Counted from the stretch's first letter, positions 18,938 through 27,791 are shown. The stretch is DNA of 64,000 nucleotides from Colwellia sp. 75C3 (GCF_002836255.1 NZ_PJAU01000033.1:124001-188000), one strand, 5' to 3'. Translations and numbers: made by a program. Notes: generated by a model from the letters alone, not told the origin.

Positions 18938-20725
18938 ATGGTCGATAAAAGTAAACTTTCTAAGGATGTAGAAGAGCAAATACAAAGCTTAGCAAGTGAT
19001 GTTTACATTCATGTAGAAGATAAGATAACTAATTTGATAGCTGCAGCCGTCAAAGCAGAAATTAGCCAAACTACCGATCAACAAAACACCCGCCCATCAG
19101 AGAAAGAACTCATTCTAACCAGCGATATTAACTTACTTAAGCAACAACTTGCTGAAAGACAGGTTGATGCCGATGTTAATAAACAAAACTTCCAAGTAGA
19201 ACTTACGCAAAATAGTATTAACTATAGTGAAACGATTGAGCGTTTAGAAAAAGATATTGTTAACTTAAAGAAGCAAGAAACACAACAACAAGACAATAAG
19301 CAAAGTAATAATCATAAGTTAGATGAGAAGTTACTGGAAACAGAACAAAAGCTGAATGATAAAACTCAAGCAATTGATGGTTTAAATGGCCGTATCATGG
19401 TGCTAACAGAACAAGAACAAAGCTTAACTATGCAACTTAATGTTGCTAAAGAACAGATTCAGCTAAGTGATAAGAAACAAAATGAGGCGTTGACTGCCAT
19501 CAAGGCTCAAGTCGAAGCGTCAGCCAAGCAGCAAATTGATACGTTAACTGAAAAAATCAAGTTAACTGAACAGCAACAAAACGAAACAGTGACAGCGATC
19601 AAAGCGCAAGCTGAAGCAGCAGCGAAACAAAAAATTGATGCGTTAACGGAAAAAATTCAGCTCAGTGAAAAGCAACAAAACGAAACAGTGACAGCGCTTA
19701 AAGCGCAAGCTGAAGCGTCAACGAAGCAACAAACCGATGCATTAACGGAAAAGCTTCAACAAGTTGAAAGTGAAAATGTCCGTATTCAAGCTGAAGCATT
19801 GCAAAGTAGTGACAGTAAAGTTAAAGGGTTGGAGCAAAAGGTTTCTCAGTTAGCAGAGCAAGCTCAACAGGAGCAAAATGGCAAAGCTGAGTTGCAGCAG
19901 CAGTTATCCACACAGCAAAAATCTATTGATACAGAGCAAGATAAAAATAAACAAGCTGAACAAAAAAGCCAAGACTTTCAAGCAAAAATTATTAAGCTAA
20001 CAGAGCAAGCTGTTATTGATAAACAGCAACTTCTTGATGAGATAAAGTCACTTAATGAAGGAGCTGACAAGGTAAAACAGTTGCACCTTGAAGAGATCAA
20101 AGTCATTCATGAGGGTACTGAAGCCGTAAAACAGTCACACATTGATGAGGTCAAAGTCATCAATGAGGGAACTGAAGCAGTAAAACAGTCACACCTTGAA
20201 GAGATCAAAGTCATCAATGAGGGAACTGAAGCAGTAAAACAGTCACACCTTGATGAGATCAAAGTCATCAATGAGGGAACTGAAGCAGTAAAACAGTTAC
20301 ACCTTGATGAGATCAAAGTGATCAATGAAGCGGCTGAGCAAGCAAAACAATTGCAAGCAACAGCGCAGCAAAACATTATTGAATTAGAAAAAGCTAACGA
20401 ACAACTTAACAAACAAATTGAAACCGAACAAAATGATATAAAATTATATCAGCAAGAAGTAACTGTGCTGAATGACCAAGTAAAAATTGCCCAAGAGGGA
20501 CAAGAAAACATCTTAAACCGCTTTAATACCAATCGTGATAAACAAGAAGTTGAAAACGATAAAGTGAGAGAAACGATTAAATTCTTACGCGATGAAAATC
20601 ATCAGTTAATTAGTGATAATGGCGAACAAAAAGCACAGTTTATCGATCAAACTAATGAATTAGAGCATAAGTTAACTGAATACCGCTTGAAGTTCGAGTA
20701 TGCTCAGAAGCAATTAACTAATTAG
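18938..20725 (+). CDS. Long cytoplasmic coiled-coil protein with internal repeats
   Basis: The protein has 595 residues from MVDKSKLSK; an earlier ATG at 18914 lacks a site. It is almost wholly Gln/Glu/Lys/Ala-rich coiled coil with no signal peptide or membrane span. The DNA holds two tandem repeat blocks. One has a 99-bp unit from 19496 (33 residues, with NETVTAIKAQAEA). The other has five 54-bp units at 20072-20341 (18 residues, with HLDEIKVINEGTEAVKQ). The 33-residue period equals three hendecads and 18 equals a heptad plus a hendecad, which fits a modified coiled coil. Function is unknown; a structural, KfrA-like or SMC-like role is only a guess. Confidence 0.75.
   Translation: MVDKSKLSKDVEEQIQSLASDVYIHVEDKITNLIAAAVKAEISQTTDQQNTRPSEKELILTSDINLLKQQLAERQVDADVNKQNFQVELTQNSINYSETIERLEKDIVNLKKQETQQQDNKQSNNHKLDEKLLETEQKLNDKTQAIDGLNGRIMVLTEQEQSLTMQLNVAKEQIQLSDKKQNEALTAIKAQVEASAKQQIDTLTEKIKLTEQQQNETVTAIKAQAEAAAKQKIDALTEKIQLSEKQQNETVTALKAQAEASTKQQTDALTEKLQQVESENVRIQAEALQSSDSKVKGLEQKVSQLAEQAQQEQNGKAELQQQLSTQQKSIDTEQDKNKQAEQKSQDFQAKIIKLTEQAVIDKQQLLDEIKSLNEGADKVKQLHLEEIKVIHEGTEAVKQSHIDEVKVINEGTEAVKQSHLEEIKVINEGTEAVKQSHLDEIKVINEGTEAVKQLHLDEIKVINEAAEQAKQLQATAQQNIIELEKANEQLNKQIETEQNDIKLYQQEVTVLNDQVKIAQEGQENILNRFNTNRDKQEVENDKVRETIKFLRDENHQLISDNGEQKAQFIDQTNELEHKLTEYRLKFEYAQKQLTN
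19496..19770 (+). repeat. 99-bp tandem repeat inside the coiled-coil gene
   Basis: Units begin at 19496, 19595 and 19694 with an exact 99-bp period; the third is partial. Each encodes 33 residues, so the frame is kept and copy-number change would alter rod length only. Confidence 0.85.
20072..20341 (+). repeat. 54-bp tandem repeat inside the coiled-coil gene
   Basis: Five units begin at 20072, 20126, 20180, 20234 and 20288. The middle ones are almost identical in DNA, pointing to recent duplication. Each encodes 18 residues. Confidence 0.9.
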
Positions 20726-20820
20726 TTGCTCGATATATACACAAGATAGCCAACATAAAACCAAACAAGTCAGCCATATAAAAACCAAGCTTATTCGCAT
20801 TTTGAATGAGCTTGGGTTAA

Positions 20821-21297
20821 TACCAATCAGACCAATTAAGTACTCTTTTAAAATGGTTTAAATCTCCAATAACATCGTTGCTTTCAATCCCAATAGCCAG
20901 CTATTACTCAATCAAGCGCCTTGTTCTTGAAAATTTATCCACATTAAAAATTGACCATTTAATTAATCCGTTTGGTAAAATACCAATCAAACTAATTAAG
21001 TACTCTTTTAAAATGGTTTAAATCTCCAATAACATCGTTGCTTTCAATCCCAATAGCCAGCTATTACTCAATCAAGCGCCTTGTTCTTGAAAATTTATCC
21101 ACATTAAAAATTGACCATTTAATTAATCCGTTTGGTAAAATACCAATCAAACTAATTAAGTACTCTTTTAAAATGGTTTAAATCTCCAATAACATCGTTG
21201 CTTTCAATCCCAATAGCCAGCTATAACTCAATCAAGCGCCTTGTTCTTGAAAATTTATCCACATTAAAAATTGATCACTTAATTAATTCGTTTGGTA
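20821..21297. repeat. Three tandem copies of the dispersed element (copies B1-B3)
   Basis: Units start at 20821, 20981 and 21141, an exact 160-bp period: a 157-bp element plus a three-base joint. Each starts TACCAATCA and ends TTTGGTA and shares the core CAATAGCCAGCTATT with the other copies. B1 and B2 are nearly identical; B3 has slightly diverged. The array fills most of the 609-bp gap between the coiled-coil gene and the DUF416 gene, which otherwise holds nothing recognisable. Confidence 0.92.
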
Positions 21298-21301
21298 TAA
21301 T
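21296..21301 (+). promoter_or_regulatory. -10-like box at the end of element B3
   Basis: The last bases of B3 plus flank read TTTGGTATAAT, giving a perfect TATAAT 33 bp before the GTG start of the DUF416 gene. A good -35 is not obvious. Confidence 0.4.
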
Positions 21302-21334
21302 CCCGTTAATTATCGTAACTGAGTATATATCTAA

Positions 21335-21970
21335 GTGGCTATTCATCTTCCTTTTGCCAAGTTAAGTCATTGGCATCAAATTGCTTTTTCTGCAGCGTTA
21401 CTTGAGCGTATGTTACCTAATTATCAAATGTTTAGTGAAGCTGCTGACTTTGGTAATGCGAAAGTATTACGTAATCAACTCGATATTATCTGGCAATGGC
21501 TTGATAACAGTAATACGGTAAAAATTAATAGCGAAGCTCAATTACTCAAATTAGAAGCTGAAACTCCTGATCCTGAAGCGTTTGATTCTTTTGGTGTCTT
21601 TCCGGCACTTGATGCGTGTATGGCTTTTTCTGCTTTGTGGCAATTAATGCAAATTAAGCCGTCTAAGAAACAAAAAGTGTCAGAAATTGATACTGATGAT
21701 ATTCAAAGTATCAGTCGTCTCTCTCACAATAGTGTTAGTTATTATGTCGAGTTGCTTTTACTTGAAGAAGCTGACGAATCCGGTGATGAAGAACTTACCA
21801 TCACTGCCGAGCAAATGGATGAACATCCGCTAATGCAATGGGAAAAGGACACTCAAAATGAGTTGTTCAATTTTCTAAAGTTTGCCGCTGCCGATAAGCG
21901 TACTTGCAAGCTCGCTAAGCAGATGAGTTTATCTGAAGGTTTATCTAATTTAGGCATAGAGATTGTTTAG
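21335..21970 (+). CDS. DUF416/YjaG-family protein
   Basis: The 211-residue protein matches the YjaG (DUF416) family, found widely in gammaproteobacteria, with no established function. Family-like features are the opening HLPFAKLSHWHQIAFSAALLERMLPNY, then DACMAFSALW, and the C-terminal QMSLSEGLSNLGIEI. It is soluble and acidic. The start is GTG at 21335 with only a weak ribosome site, 38 bp after a tandem array of mobile-like elements that may provide its promoter. Confidence 0.8.
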   Translation: MAIHLPFAKLSHWHQIAFSAALLERMLPNYQMFSEAADFGNAKVLRNQLDIIWQWLDNSNTVKINSEAQLLKLEAETPDPEAFDSFGVFPALDACMAFSALWQLMQIKPSKKQKVSEIDTDDIQSISRLSHNSVSYYVELLLLEEADESGDEELTITAEQMDEHPLMQWEKDTQNELFNFLKFAAADKRTCKLAKQMSLSEGLSNLGIEIV

Positions 21971-22087
21971 TTGCTAAGTTAATCCGTTTGCTAGTAACCC
22001 TCGCCTAACATCCAACATAATCACAGCTTACCTATCTTATTTGAAACCAACATTTTCAAGCGAGACGGGTATATACAGGAAGCCAAT

Positions 22088-23668
22088 ATGAAGTTACTCA
22101 GTTGTACCGTCTTTTCCATGACATTACTTTTGTCATTTGTTGCTACAAGCTATGCAAGTAGCACGGCTGCAAAAAATAGTAAAATCGAACAAGCTGTTGC
22201 CCACGCCATGGATACTTTCCAAGTACCCGGCGTAGCTGTCGCTATTATTAAAGATAATAAAGTGGTAATGAGCCAAGGTTTTGGTGTTATTGAACACGGT
22301 AAATCAGCCAAAGTTACTGCTGATACCTTATTTGGTATTGCTTCAAACACTAAAGCGATGACCGCTGCGTTATTGGCCAACTTAGTCGATGAGGGTAAGT
22401 TAACTTGGAAAACTAAGGTTATTGATATCATCCCTGAATTTCAAATGCCGGATGCCTATGTAACCCGTGAATTTACCATTACGGACTTGTTAGCGCATAA
22501 CTCAGGTTTAGGGCTAGGTGCTGGTGATTTAATGATTTGGCCGCATACCAGTTTAACGAATGCCGATATTCTTAAGGGCTTAAAATACTTACCTGAAGTT
22601 TCGAGCTTTCGCAGTGAATTTGCTTACGATAATTTAATGTACATTATTGCCGGTGAAGTGATAACACGTGTTACGGGTCAGCCTTGGAGTGACGTTATCC
22701 AAGAGCGCATATTTACTCCGCTTGGTATGAACAATACTCGAGCAACCTTTTCGTTGATTGAAAAGCAGAATAACAATGTCGCTAGAGCGCATGTACCACT
22801 TGATGATGAACTAAATGTTGTCGGTGGTAACTTCTTAGAGAAGTTTTCATCTGCGGGCTCTGTTGCATCAAGTGTTAATGATATGAGTTTGTGGTTACAG
22901 GCTCAGTTAAATAAAGGCGCGTACGGCACTAAGATTGATGATAAGTCTCCTCGTCTATTTTCAGCTAAGCAAAGCCGTACCATGTGGAAGGCGCAAACGT
23001 TATTATCAGTGTCAGATAAAGCGACTCAGCAAGACAAAACTCACTTTTCTGCTTATGGCTTGGGTTGGTTTATGAAAGATTATCACGGGGTGAAGTTAAT
23101 TCATCACAGTGGTGGTATTTTAGGTATGGTCTCAAAAGTGGTACTGGTACCAGAAGAAGACCTCGCTATGGTGATTTTAACAAATCAGCAGTCGGGTTAT
23201 GCCTTCAATGCTATTTATCAGCAAATCTTAAATGAGTATCTTGAATTACCGGAAAAAGATTGGATTGCGTATTATCACGATAAACAGCAAAAAAGTGCAG
23301 CCAAAGAAGAGAAACGTTTAGCAAAAGCGGCAGACTCAGTGCATAAAAACTCAGCGCATTCATTAGCATTACGTGATTATGCGAATACCTATGTTGATAA
23401 TTGGTATGGCGAAATTAAGGTTAGCTTTAAAAATAATAAACTACATATGGAGTTCAGTAATACCGAAGACTTAAAAGGTACTTTAGAGCATTACCAGCAT
23501 AATACTTTCATTGTTCGCTGGCATGATAGAACGCTTGAGGCTGATGCATTTGTTAACTTTAATCTAAATGAAGACGGTGGAATTAACTATGCCACCATGA
23601 AAGCAGTATCAAAGGCAACTGACTTTAGTTTTGATTTTCATGACTTAAAACTAAGACCCAAAAAGTAA
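22088..23668 (+). CDS. Secreted serine hydrolase, class-C beta-lactamase/penicillin-binding fold
   Basis: The protein has a signal peptide (cut near SYA) and a beta-lactamase-family domain. Ser86 and Lys89 form SNTK (SxxK), Tyr180 lies in YDN, and HSGG at about 340 replaces the KTG motif, as in many peptidase/esterase members. A C-terminal region of about 130 residues, containing NWYGEIKVSFKNNKLHMEFS, resembles DUF3471. HxG in place of KTG suggests a D-aminopeptidase or esterase more than a beta-lactamase; the substrate is unknown. GGAAG before the ATG is a good ribosome site, and a strong terminator follows. Confidence 0.85.
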   Translation: MKLLSCTVFSMTLLLSFVATSYASSTAAKNSKIEQAVAHAMDTFQVPGVAVAIIKDNKVVMSQGFGVIEHGKSAKVTADTLFGIASNTKAMTAALLANLVDEGKLTWKTKVIDIIPEFQMPDAYVTREFTITDLLAHNSGLGLGAGDLMIWPHTSLTNADILKGLKYLPEVSSFRSEFAYDNLMYIIAGEVITRVTGQPWSDVIQERIFTPLGMNNTRATFSLIEKQNNNVARAHVPLDDELNVVGGNFLEKFSSAGSVASSVNDMSLWLQAQLNKGAYGTKIDDKSPRLFSAKQSRTMWKAQTLLSVSDKATQQDKTHFSAYGLGWFMKDYHGVKLIHHSGGILGMVSKVVLVPEEDLAMVILTNQQSGYAFNAIYQQILNEYLELPEKDWIAYYHDKQQKSAAKEEKRLAKAADSVHKNSAHSLALRDYANTYVDNWYGEIKVSFKNNKLHMEFSNTEDLKGTLEHYQHNTFIVRWHDRTLEADAFVNFNLNEDGGINYATMKAVSKATDFSFDFHDLKLRPKK

Positions 23669-23715
23669 GCACTAAATATTAATGATCTAGTATTATTTTG
23701 CTGAAAAGTAGATTT

Positions 23716-23748
23716 TAAAAAGGAGTACTGAGAAGTACTCCTTTTTTT
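23716..23748 (+). terminator. Terminator after the serine hydrolase gene
   Basis: AGGAGTACT (23721-23729) pairs with AGTACTCCT (23734-23742) around GAGA and enters a T-run. A-rich bases before the stem let it also serve the minus-strand ogt gene. Confidence 0.9.
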
Positions 23749-23787
23749 GTGTTTAGTGCAGTGAACCTTAATGGAAATAGTCGTGGA

Positions 23788-24336
23788 TTAGCGCAGAAAC
23801 TGTGTTTTACCTTGGCGCTTATGAAGTACATTTTTGATATCTAATTGGTCATTTTCATCAGATGTTTTCACCTTGACCCCTTCATGATTTAATAACCATA
23901 ATTTACGTTCAATGCCTCCCGCATAACCCGTTAATGAGCCATTGCCACCAATAACTCGGTGACAAGGGACAATGAGTGTAATGGGATTTCTGCCATTAGC
24001 ACCGCCAACCGCTTGAGCTGCTTTTGGCTTATTGATCATTTTTGCTATTTCACCGTAGGATTTTACTGCACCAAATGGAATTTTTGCTAAACAGTGCCAC
24101 ACGGTCTGTTGAAATGGCGTACCTTTTGGATCTAATGGTATGGTAAAAACTGTGCGCTGCCCGGCAAAGTATTCGATTAATTGCTGTTTACACAATGTGG
24201 TAATGTCATTAACTTTACTTTGGCTTTGTTGCTCAGCAGGCGCTTGAACACCACAAAAGATGGCTTGGCAAATACCTTGCTCGGTTGCCATAAATTCAAA
24301 TAAACCTAAGGGTGTGTCGAGGTAATCAATAAACAT
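23788..24336 (-). CDS. ogt: Methylated-DNA-protein-cysteine methyltransferase
   Basis: The protein removes O6-alkyl groups from guanine by transferring them to its own cysteine. The active-site motif is IVPCHRVIG with Cys125. The helix-turn-helix region reads FGAVKSYGEIAKMI, and NPITLIVPCHRV follows NGRNP. The N-terminal domain is short and lacks the Ada zinc-binding cysteines, so Ogt/AGT type fits best. I choose the ATG at 24336 (182 aa) because GGAG lies nine bases upstream; a TTG at 24351 overlaps that site. It is downstream of rsmD on the same strand. Confidence 0.9.
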   Translation of the reverse strand: MFIDYLDTPLGLFEFMATEQGICQAIFCGVQAPAEQQSQSKVNDITTLCKQQLIEYFAGQRTVFTIPLDPKGTPFQQTVWHCLAKIPFGAVKSYGEIAKMINKPKAAQAVGGANGRNPITLIVPCHRVIGGNGSLTGYAGGIERKLWLLNHEGVKVKTSDENDQLDIKNVLHKRQGKTQFLR

Positions 24337-24387
24337 GCTATTTGTCTCCAAAGCTAAAATAGTACTAAGTTGTTGCTAAGGTTAATA

Positions 24388-25041
24388 CTAAGCTTGGTAC
24401 TGATAAAGTTGATAGATAACTTGACCTGCTAACTTCTCTTTAAGTAATTGCCAGTTTTCTGGTATGACTTGTTCGCTTTCTGCCTCCATTTCAACATAAA
24501 TGAGTGCATCTTCAGCCAAACCACAGTGATTTAATAATTGCGCGGCTTGTTCTACTAATTGTTGTCTAAAAGGGGGATCGAGAAAAACTAAATCAAAGGG
24601 CTTAGCTGCAGTAGCCTGTAATTCATCTTTAAGAGAATCAGCTTTAGGAAAACCGTCTTTAAGAAAAGAAAGGGCGTCACTATGAACAACGGTAAGGTTA
24701 TCAGCCTTGAGTAATTCCTTATTGGCGAGTAGTTGCTTTGCTGCGGATCTATTTAATTCCACCAAGGTCACTTGATCGGCACCACGAGACAAGGCTTCAA
24801 AACCCAAACCACCCGAGCCAGCAAAGCAGTCTAGGCAGTTGGCTTGATTGATATAGGGCATAAGCCAGTTAAAAACCGTTTCTTTCACCCTATCAGTGGT
24901 TGGGCGTAACCCTTCAGCCATTAATACAGGTAATTTTCTGCCTTTATACTTGCCAGCAATAATACGTATTTTACCGGCAGACTTACCCTGACCTCTTCCA
25001 GAAAGGAGTTTTTTACTTAGTTGTTTTTTTGCTTGATTCAT
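24388..25041 (-). CDS. rsmD: 16S rRNA (guanine966-N2)-methyltransferase
   Basis: The enzyme methylates G966 of 16S rRNA in the assembled small subunit using SAM. The Rossmann-fold SAM site DCFAGSGGLGFEALSRGA and the catalytic DPPF at about residue 155 are present, along with the family opening RIIAGKYKGRKLPV and RPTTDRVKETVFNWL. The length (217) is slightly above the usual 198 because of an N-terminal basic extension. It is divergent from ftsY, as in E. coli. Confidence 0.93.
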   Translation of the reverse strand: MNQAKKQLSKKLLSGRGQGKSAGKIRIIAGKYKGRKLPVLMAEGLRPTTDRVKETVFNWLMPYINQANCLDCFAGSGGLGFEALSRGADQVTLVELNRSAAKQLLANKELLKADNLTVVHSDALSFLKDGFPKADSLKDELQATAAKPFDLVFLDPPFRQQLVEQAAQLLNHCGLAEDALIYVEMEAESEQVIPENWQLLKEKLAGQVIYQLYQYQA

Positions 25042-25159
25042 ATCACTGACAATTTTGCTATTAAGTGCTAATATAGCGCCAATTTTATCCTTGTTTACTC
25101 TTTATACCAAGTAGATTAATTAATCCTCGTGATATCCAGTAAACAAATTCAGTCTGTAA

Positions 25160-25189
25160 TACCAATAGGGTTAATTAATCCGTTTGGTA
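25160..25189. repeat. Remnant of the dispersed element (copy C)
   Basis: Only the two ends remain: TACCAATAGGG followed directly by TTAATTAATCC and GTTTGGTA, in a 30-bp stretch with the core missing. A related half-end (TACCAAGTAGATTAATTAATCC region) lies at 25104-25126. It sits between the divergent rsmD and ftsY genes. Confidence 0.7.
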
Positions 25190-25193
25190 TAAT
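25188..25193 (+). promoter_or_regulatory. -10-like box at the element end, upstream of ftsY
   Basis: The remnant end plus flank reads TTTGGTATAAT, a perfect TATAAT 18 bp before the ftsY GTG start. A -35 match is poor. Confidence 0.45.
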
Positions 25194-25211
25194 ATATTTA
25201 GGTAGCTAAAA

Positions 25212-26684
25212 GTGTCGAAGAAAAAAGGTATGTTGTCTTGGTTAGGCTTTGGTAAAAAAGAAAAGCAACCAAGCACTGAAGAAAGTAACAATGAAACTCA
25301 AGCTACTGTTGAAGCAGAACAGGCAACTGTATTAGAAGCAGTTGAACCCGTAGCTGAGTCAGTCGAACTAACTGTTGAGCCAACTATTGAATCAGCCATT
25401 GAATCAGATATGGAGCAAGCCGAAGAGCAAGAAACTTCCTCGGCGCCTGTTAATGATGTCAGTGCCCTTGATCCAAGTATCGAAGATGCCAGTGTCGATA
25501 TTGTAGAGCAAGCAGCCGTTGAGCCAATAACCGAACCTGTAATTGAAGAAATTGTTCCGCTTGCTGAAACTGAATTAGCGAGTGAACTTGCCATTGAAGC
25601 GCTACCAGAGGCTAAATTATTAGCCGAAATGGAAGCTGCAGAGCAAGTTGAAAACGTTATCGTTGTTGACGAGCCAGAGCCAGAGGTTGTAGAGCCAGCG
25701 CAAATTGAAACTCCTACAGCACCAGAGCCAAAAGTCGAAGAGACTGAAGAGGTTAAAGCAGAAACTAAGCTTGGTTTCTTTGCTCGCTTAAAGCAGGGCT
25801 TAAGTAAAACCAGACAAAATTTAGGTGACGGTTTAATTGATTTGTTTCGTGGTAAACAAATTGATGATGACTTGTTTGAAGAATTAGAAACTCATTTGCT
25901 ATTGGCGGATGTTGGTGTTGAAACCACCATGAAAATTATCGATTCACTAACGCAAAGCGCTAGTCGCAAGCAGTTAAAAGATGCTTCGGCCTTGTATGAC
26001 TTGCTTAAAATAGAATTAAAGAAAATTATTGCTGATGTTAGTCAGCCGTTAGTTATTCCTGAAGGCGAAGGGCCTTTTGTTATGCTTATGGTTGGTGTTA
26101 ATGGTGTTGGTAAAACTACCACCATTGGTAAGCTCGCTAAGCAATTTCAAGCACAAGGTAAATCAGTAATACTTGCTGCGGGCGATACTTTTAGAGCTGC
26201 AGCTGTTGAGCAATTACAAGTGTGGGGTGATCGTAATGGTATCCCTGTTATCGCTCAGCATACCGGTGCTGATAGTGCCTCGGTTATTTTTGATGCCATT
26301 AGTGCTGCAAAAGCACGTAAAGTTGATGTCATCATTGCCGATACTGCCGGGCGTTTACAAAATAAAGCGCATTTGATGGAAGAATTGAAAAAAGTCGTGC
26401 GAGTAATGAAAAAGTTAGACGTTAACGCGCCCCATGAAGTAATGCTAACTCTTGATGCTGGCACAGGTCAAAATGCCTTAAGTCAAACCAAGTTGTTTGA
26501 CGAAGCTGTTGGTCTAACTGGTTTAACTATTACTAAGCTTGATGGTACCGCAAAAGGTGGTGTTATTTTTGCTGTTGCAGATAAGCATAGTATTCCTATC
26601 CGATATCTAGGCGTTGGTGAAGGCATTGATGATTTAAGACCCTTTGATGGTGATGATTTTATCGAAGCTCTTTTTAGCAAGTAG
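25212..26684 (+). CDS. ftsY: Signal recognition particle receptor FtsY
   Basis: FtsY is the SRP receptor GTPase that delivers ribosome-nascent chains to the translocon. The N-terminal 190 residues are very acidic (Glu/Val/Ala-rich), like the A domain of enterobacterial FtsY. The N domain begins near LGFFARLKQGLSKTR. The G domain has GVNGVGKTTTIGKLA at residue 295 onward, AGDTFRAAAVEQL, DTAGR, and TKLDGTAKGG. The length of 490 is close to E. coli (497). The start is GTG, as the MSKKKG opening shows. In relatives ftsE and ftsX follow directly; here a 399-bp gap with a repeat element intervenes. Confidence 0.97.
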   Translation: MSKKKGMLSWLGFGKKEKQPSTEESNNETQATVEAEQATVLEAVEPVAESVELTVEPTIESAIESDMEQAEEQETSSAPVNDVSALDPSIEDASVDIVEQAAVEPITEPVIEEIVPLAETELASELAIEALPEAKLLAEMEAAEQVENVIVVDEPEPEVVEPAQIETPTAPEPKVEETEEVKAETKLGFFARLKQGLSKTRQNLGDGLIDLFRGKQIDDDLFEELETHLLLADVGVETTMKIIDSLTQSASRKQLKDASALYDLLKIELKKIIADVSQPLVIPEGEGPFVMLMVGVNGVGKTTTIGKLAKQFQAQGKSVILAAGDTFRAAAVEQLQVWGDRNGIPVIAQHTGADSASVIFDAISAAKARKVDVIIADTAGRLQNKAHLMEELKKVVRVMKKLDVNAPHEVMLTLDAGTGQNALSQTKLFDEAVGLTGLTITKLDGTAKGGVIFAVADKHSIPIRYLGVGEGIDDLRPFDGDDFIEALFSK

Positions 26685-26763
26685 ATTAAAGCAAGACTCA
26701 AACAGCTTCTAGCTTGATGAATTCATCCAATACAGTAAACATGAGTTTGAAGTCGTTTGGGTA

Positions 26764-27029
26764 TATACCCAAACTCATTGAAAGTGCATGATTTCAGCGG
26801 GATTTTATAGGGTCAAATGCAAGGCATTTATCTTAAGCATAGTTATTCTATGGTTATTATAAATAACGCGGTAGTTGGCCATCTAAAACCCGCCCGTCGG
26901 GAGTTCCTCAGGCGAGTAATCACGGCGTAACATCAATTTAAAAGGCAATAAGCATTTATACATTGATGTATCTTGTGCTAACCCACCTGAGTAACTCTGA
27001 AACACGCATTATCAAGGAGCTTGGGTATA
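26764..27029. repeat. 266-bp element with terminal inverted repeats, between ftsY and ftsE
   Basis: The left end TATACCCAAACTCATTGA and the inverse of the right end, TATACCCAAGCTCCTTGA, differ at two positions. The inside has no ORF. It is unrelated to the 157-bp family. A perfect 20-bp palindrome (26755-26774) overlaps the left end. With these two features the gap between ftsY and ftsE is almost fully accounted for. A MITE-like insertion is the likeliest origin. Confidence 0.75.
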
Positions 27030-27083
27030 TAAGAGTAATTGTGCTAAGTTAGCCAGCTTACTCGTGCAATAAATAAAAATAAT

Positions 27084-27791
27084 ATGATTAATTTCAATAA
27101 GGTAAATAAAACCTACCCAGGCGGTTTTCTGGCATTAAAACAAGTGAGTTTTAGTCTAGAAAGCGGTGAGATGGCGTTTTTAACAGGCCATTCAGGTGCC
27201 GGTAAAAGTACCTTGCTAAAATTAATCTCATTAATGGAAAAACCCAGTTCGGGCAGTATTCAAGTCAATCATACTGAATTATCCGACATTCAGTACAAGC
27301 AAGTTCCCTACGTCCGCCGTGGTATAGGTATGATTTTTCAAAGTCATAACCTCCTTAAAGATCGTACTGTTTTTGACAATGTCGCCTTACCTTTAATTAT
27401 CGAAGGTGTTAGTCATAAAGAAATTAAAAAACGCGTTGCAACCGCTTTAGACAAAGTACATTTAAGTGCCAAGCTAAAGTGTTACCCGCATATGTTATCG
27501 GGTGGTGAGCAACAACGTGTTGGTATTGCCCGCGCTATTGTTAATAAACCGCCAATTCTGCTTGCCGATGAACCGACCGGAAATTTAGATCCTAAATTAT
27601 CGTTAGACATTATTCGTTTATTTGAAGAGTTTAATGCCGCTGGTGTAACCGTATTAATTGCCACCCATGATTTAGGCTTAATTGCACGGATGAAATACCG
27701 TACCTTAACGCTTAAAGAGGGCACTATGATTAACGACGGTATTGTTGACGGACTTCAAGCACAGGGGGCGACTGATGAGCAATATTCATAG
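27084..27791 (+). CDS. ftsE: Cell-division ATP-binding protein FtsE
   Basis: FtsE is the ABC ATPase of FtsEX, which links Z-ring constriction to peptidoglycan hydrolysis. Walker A is GHSGAGKST at residues 35-43, the signature is LSGGEQQRVGIARAIV, Walker B is ILLADEPTGNLD, and the switch His lies in IATHDLG. The length of 235 slightly exceeds E. coli (222) because of a C-terminal tail. It overlaps ftsX by 17 bp, implying translational coupling. No strong ribosome site is seen before the ATG. Confidence 0.96.
   Translation: MINFNKVNKTYPGGFLALKQVSFSLESGEMAFLTGHSGAGKSTLLKLISLMEKPSSGSIQVNHTELSDIQYKQVPYVRRGIGMIFQSHNLLKDRTVFDNVALPLIIEGVSHKEIKKRVATALDKVHLSAKLKCYPHMLSGGEQQRVGIARAIVNKPPILLADEPTGNLDPKLSLDIIRLFEEFNAAGVTVLIATHDLGLIARMKYRTLTLKEGTMINDGIVDGLQAQGATDEQYS

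Noticed and set aside
20107..20412. A Cys/Ser-rich repetitive minus-strand frame of 101 residues
   Set aside because: It is the antisense reading of the 54-bp repeats in the coiled-coil gene; the repeats keep any frame open.
20821..21297. Tandem 160-bp array considered as a CRISPR or iteron origin
   Set aside because: The repeats are long and directly abutting without spacers, and the same unit is dispersed singly elsewhere with inverted ends, which fits a mobile-like element.
25298..25594. A Ser/Thr/Ala-rich minus-strand frame of 98 residues opposite ftsY
   Set aside because: It mirrors the Glu/Ala/Val-rich acidic domain of FtsY and has no ribosome site.
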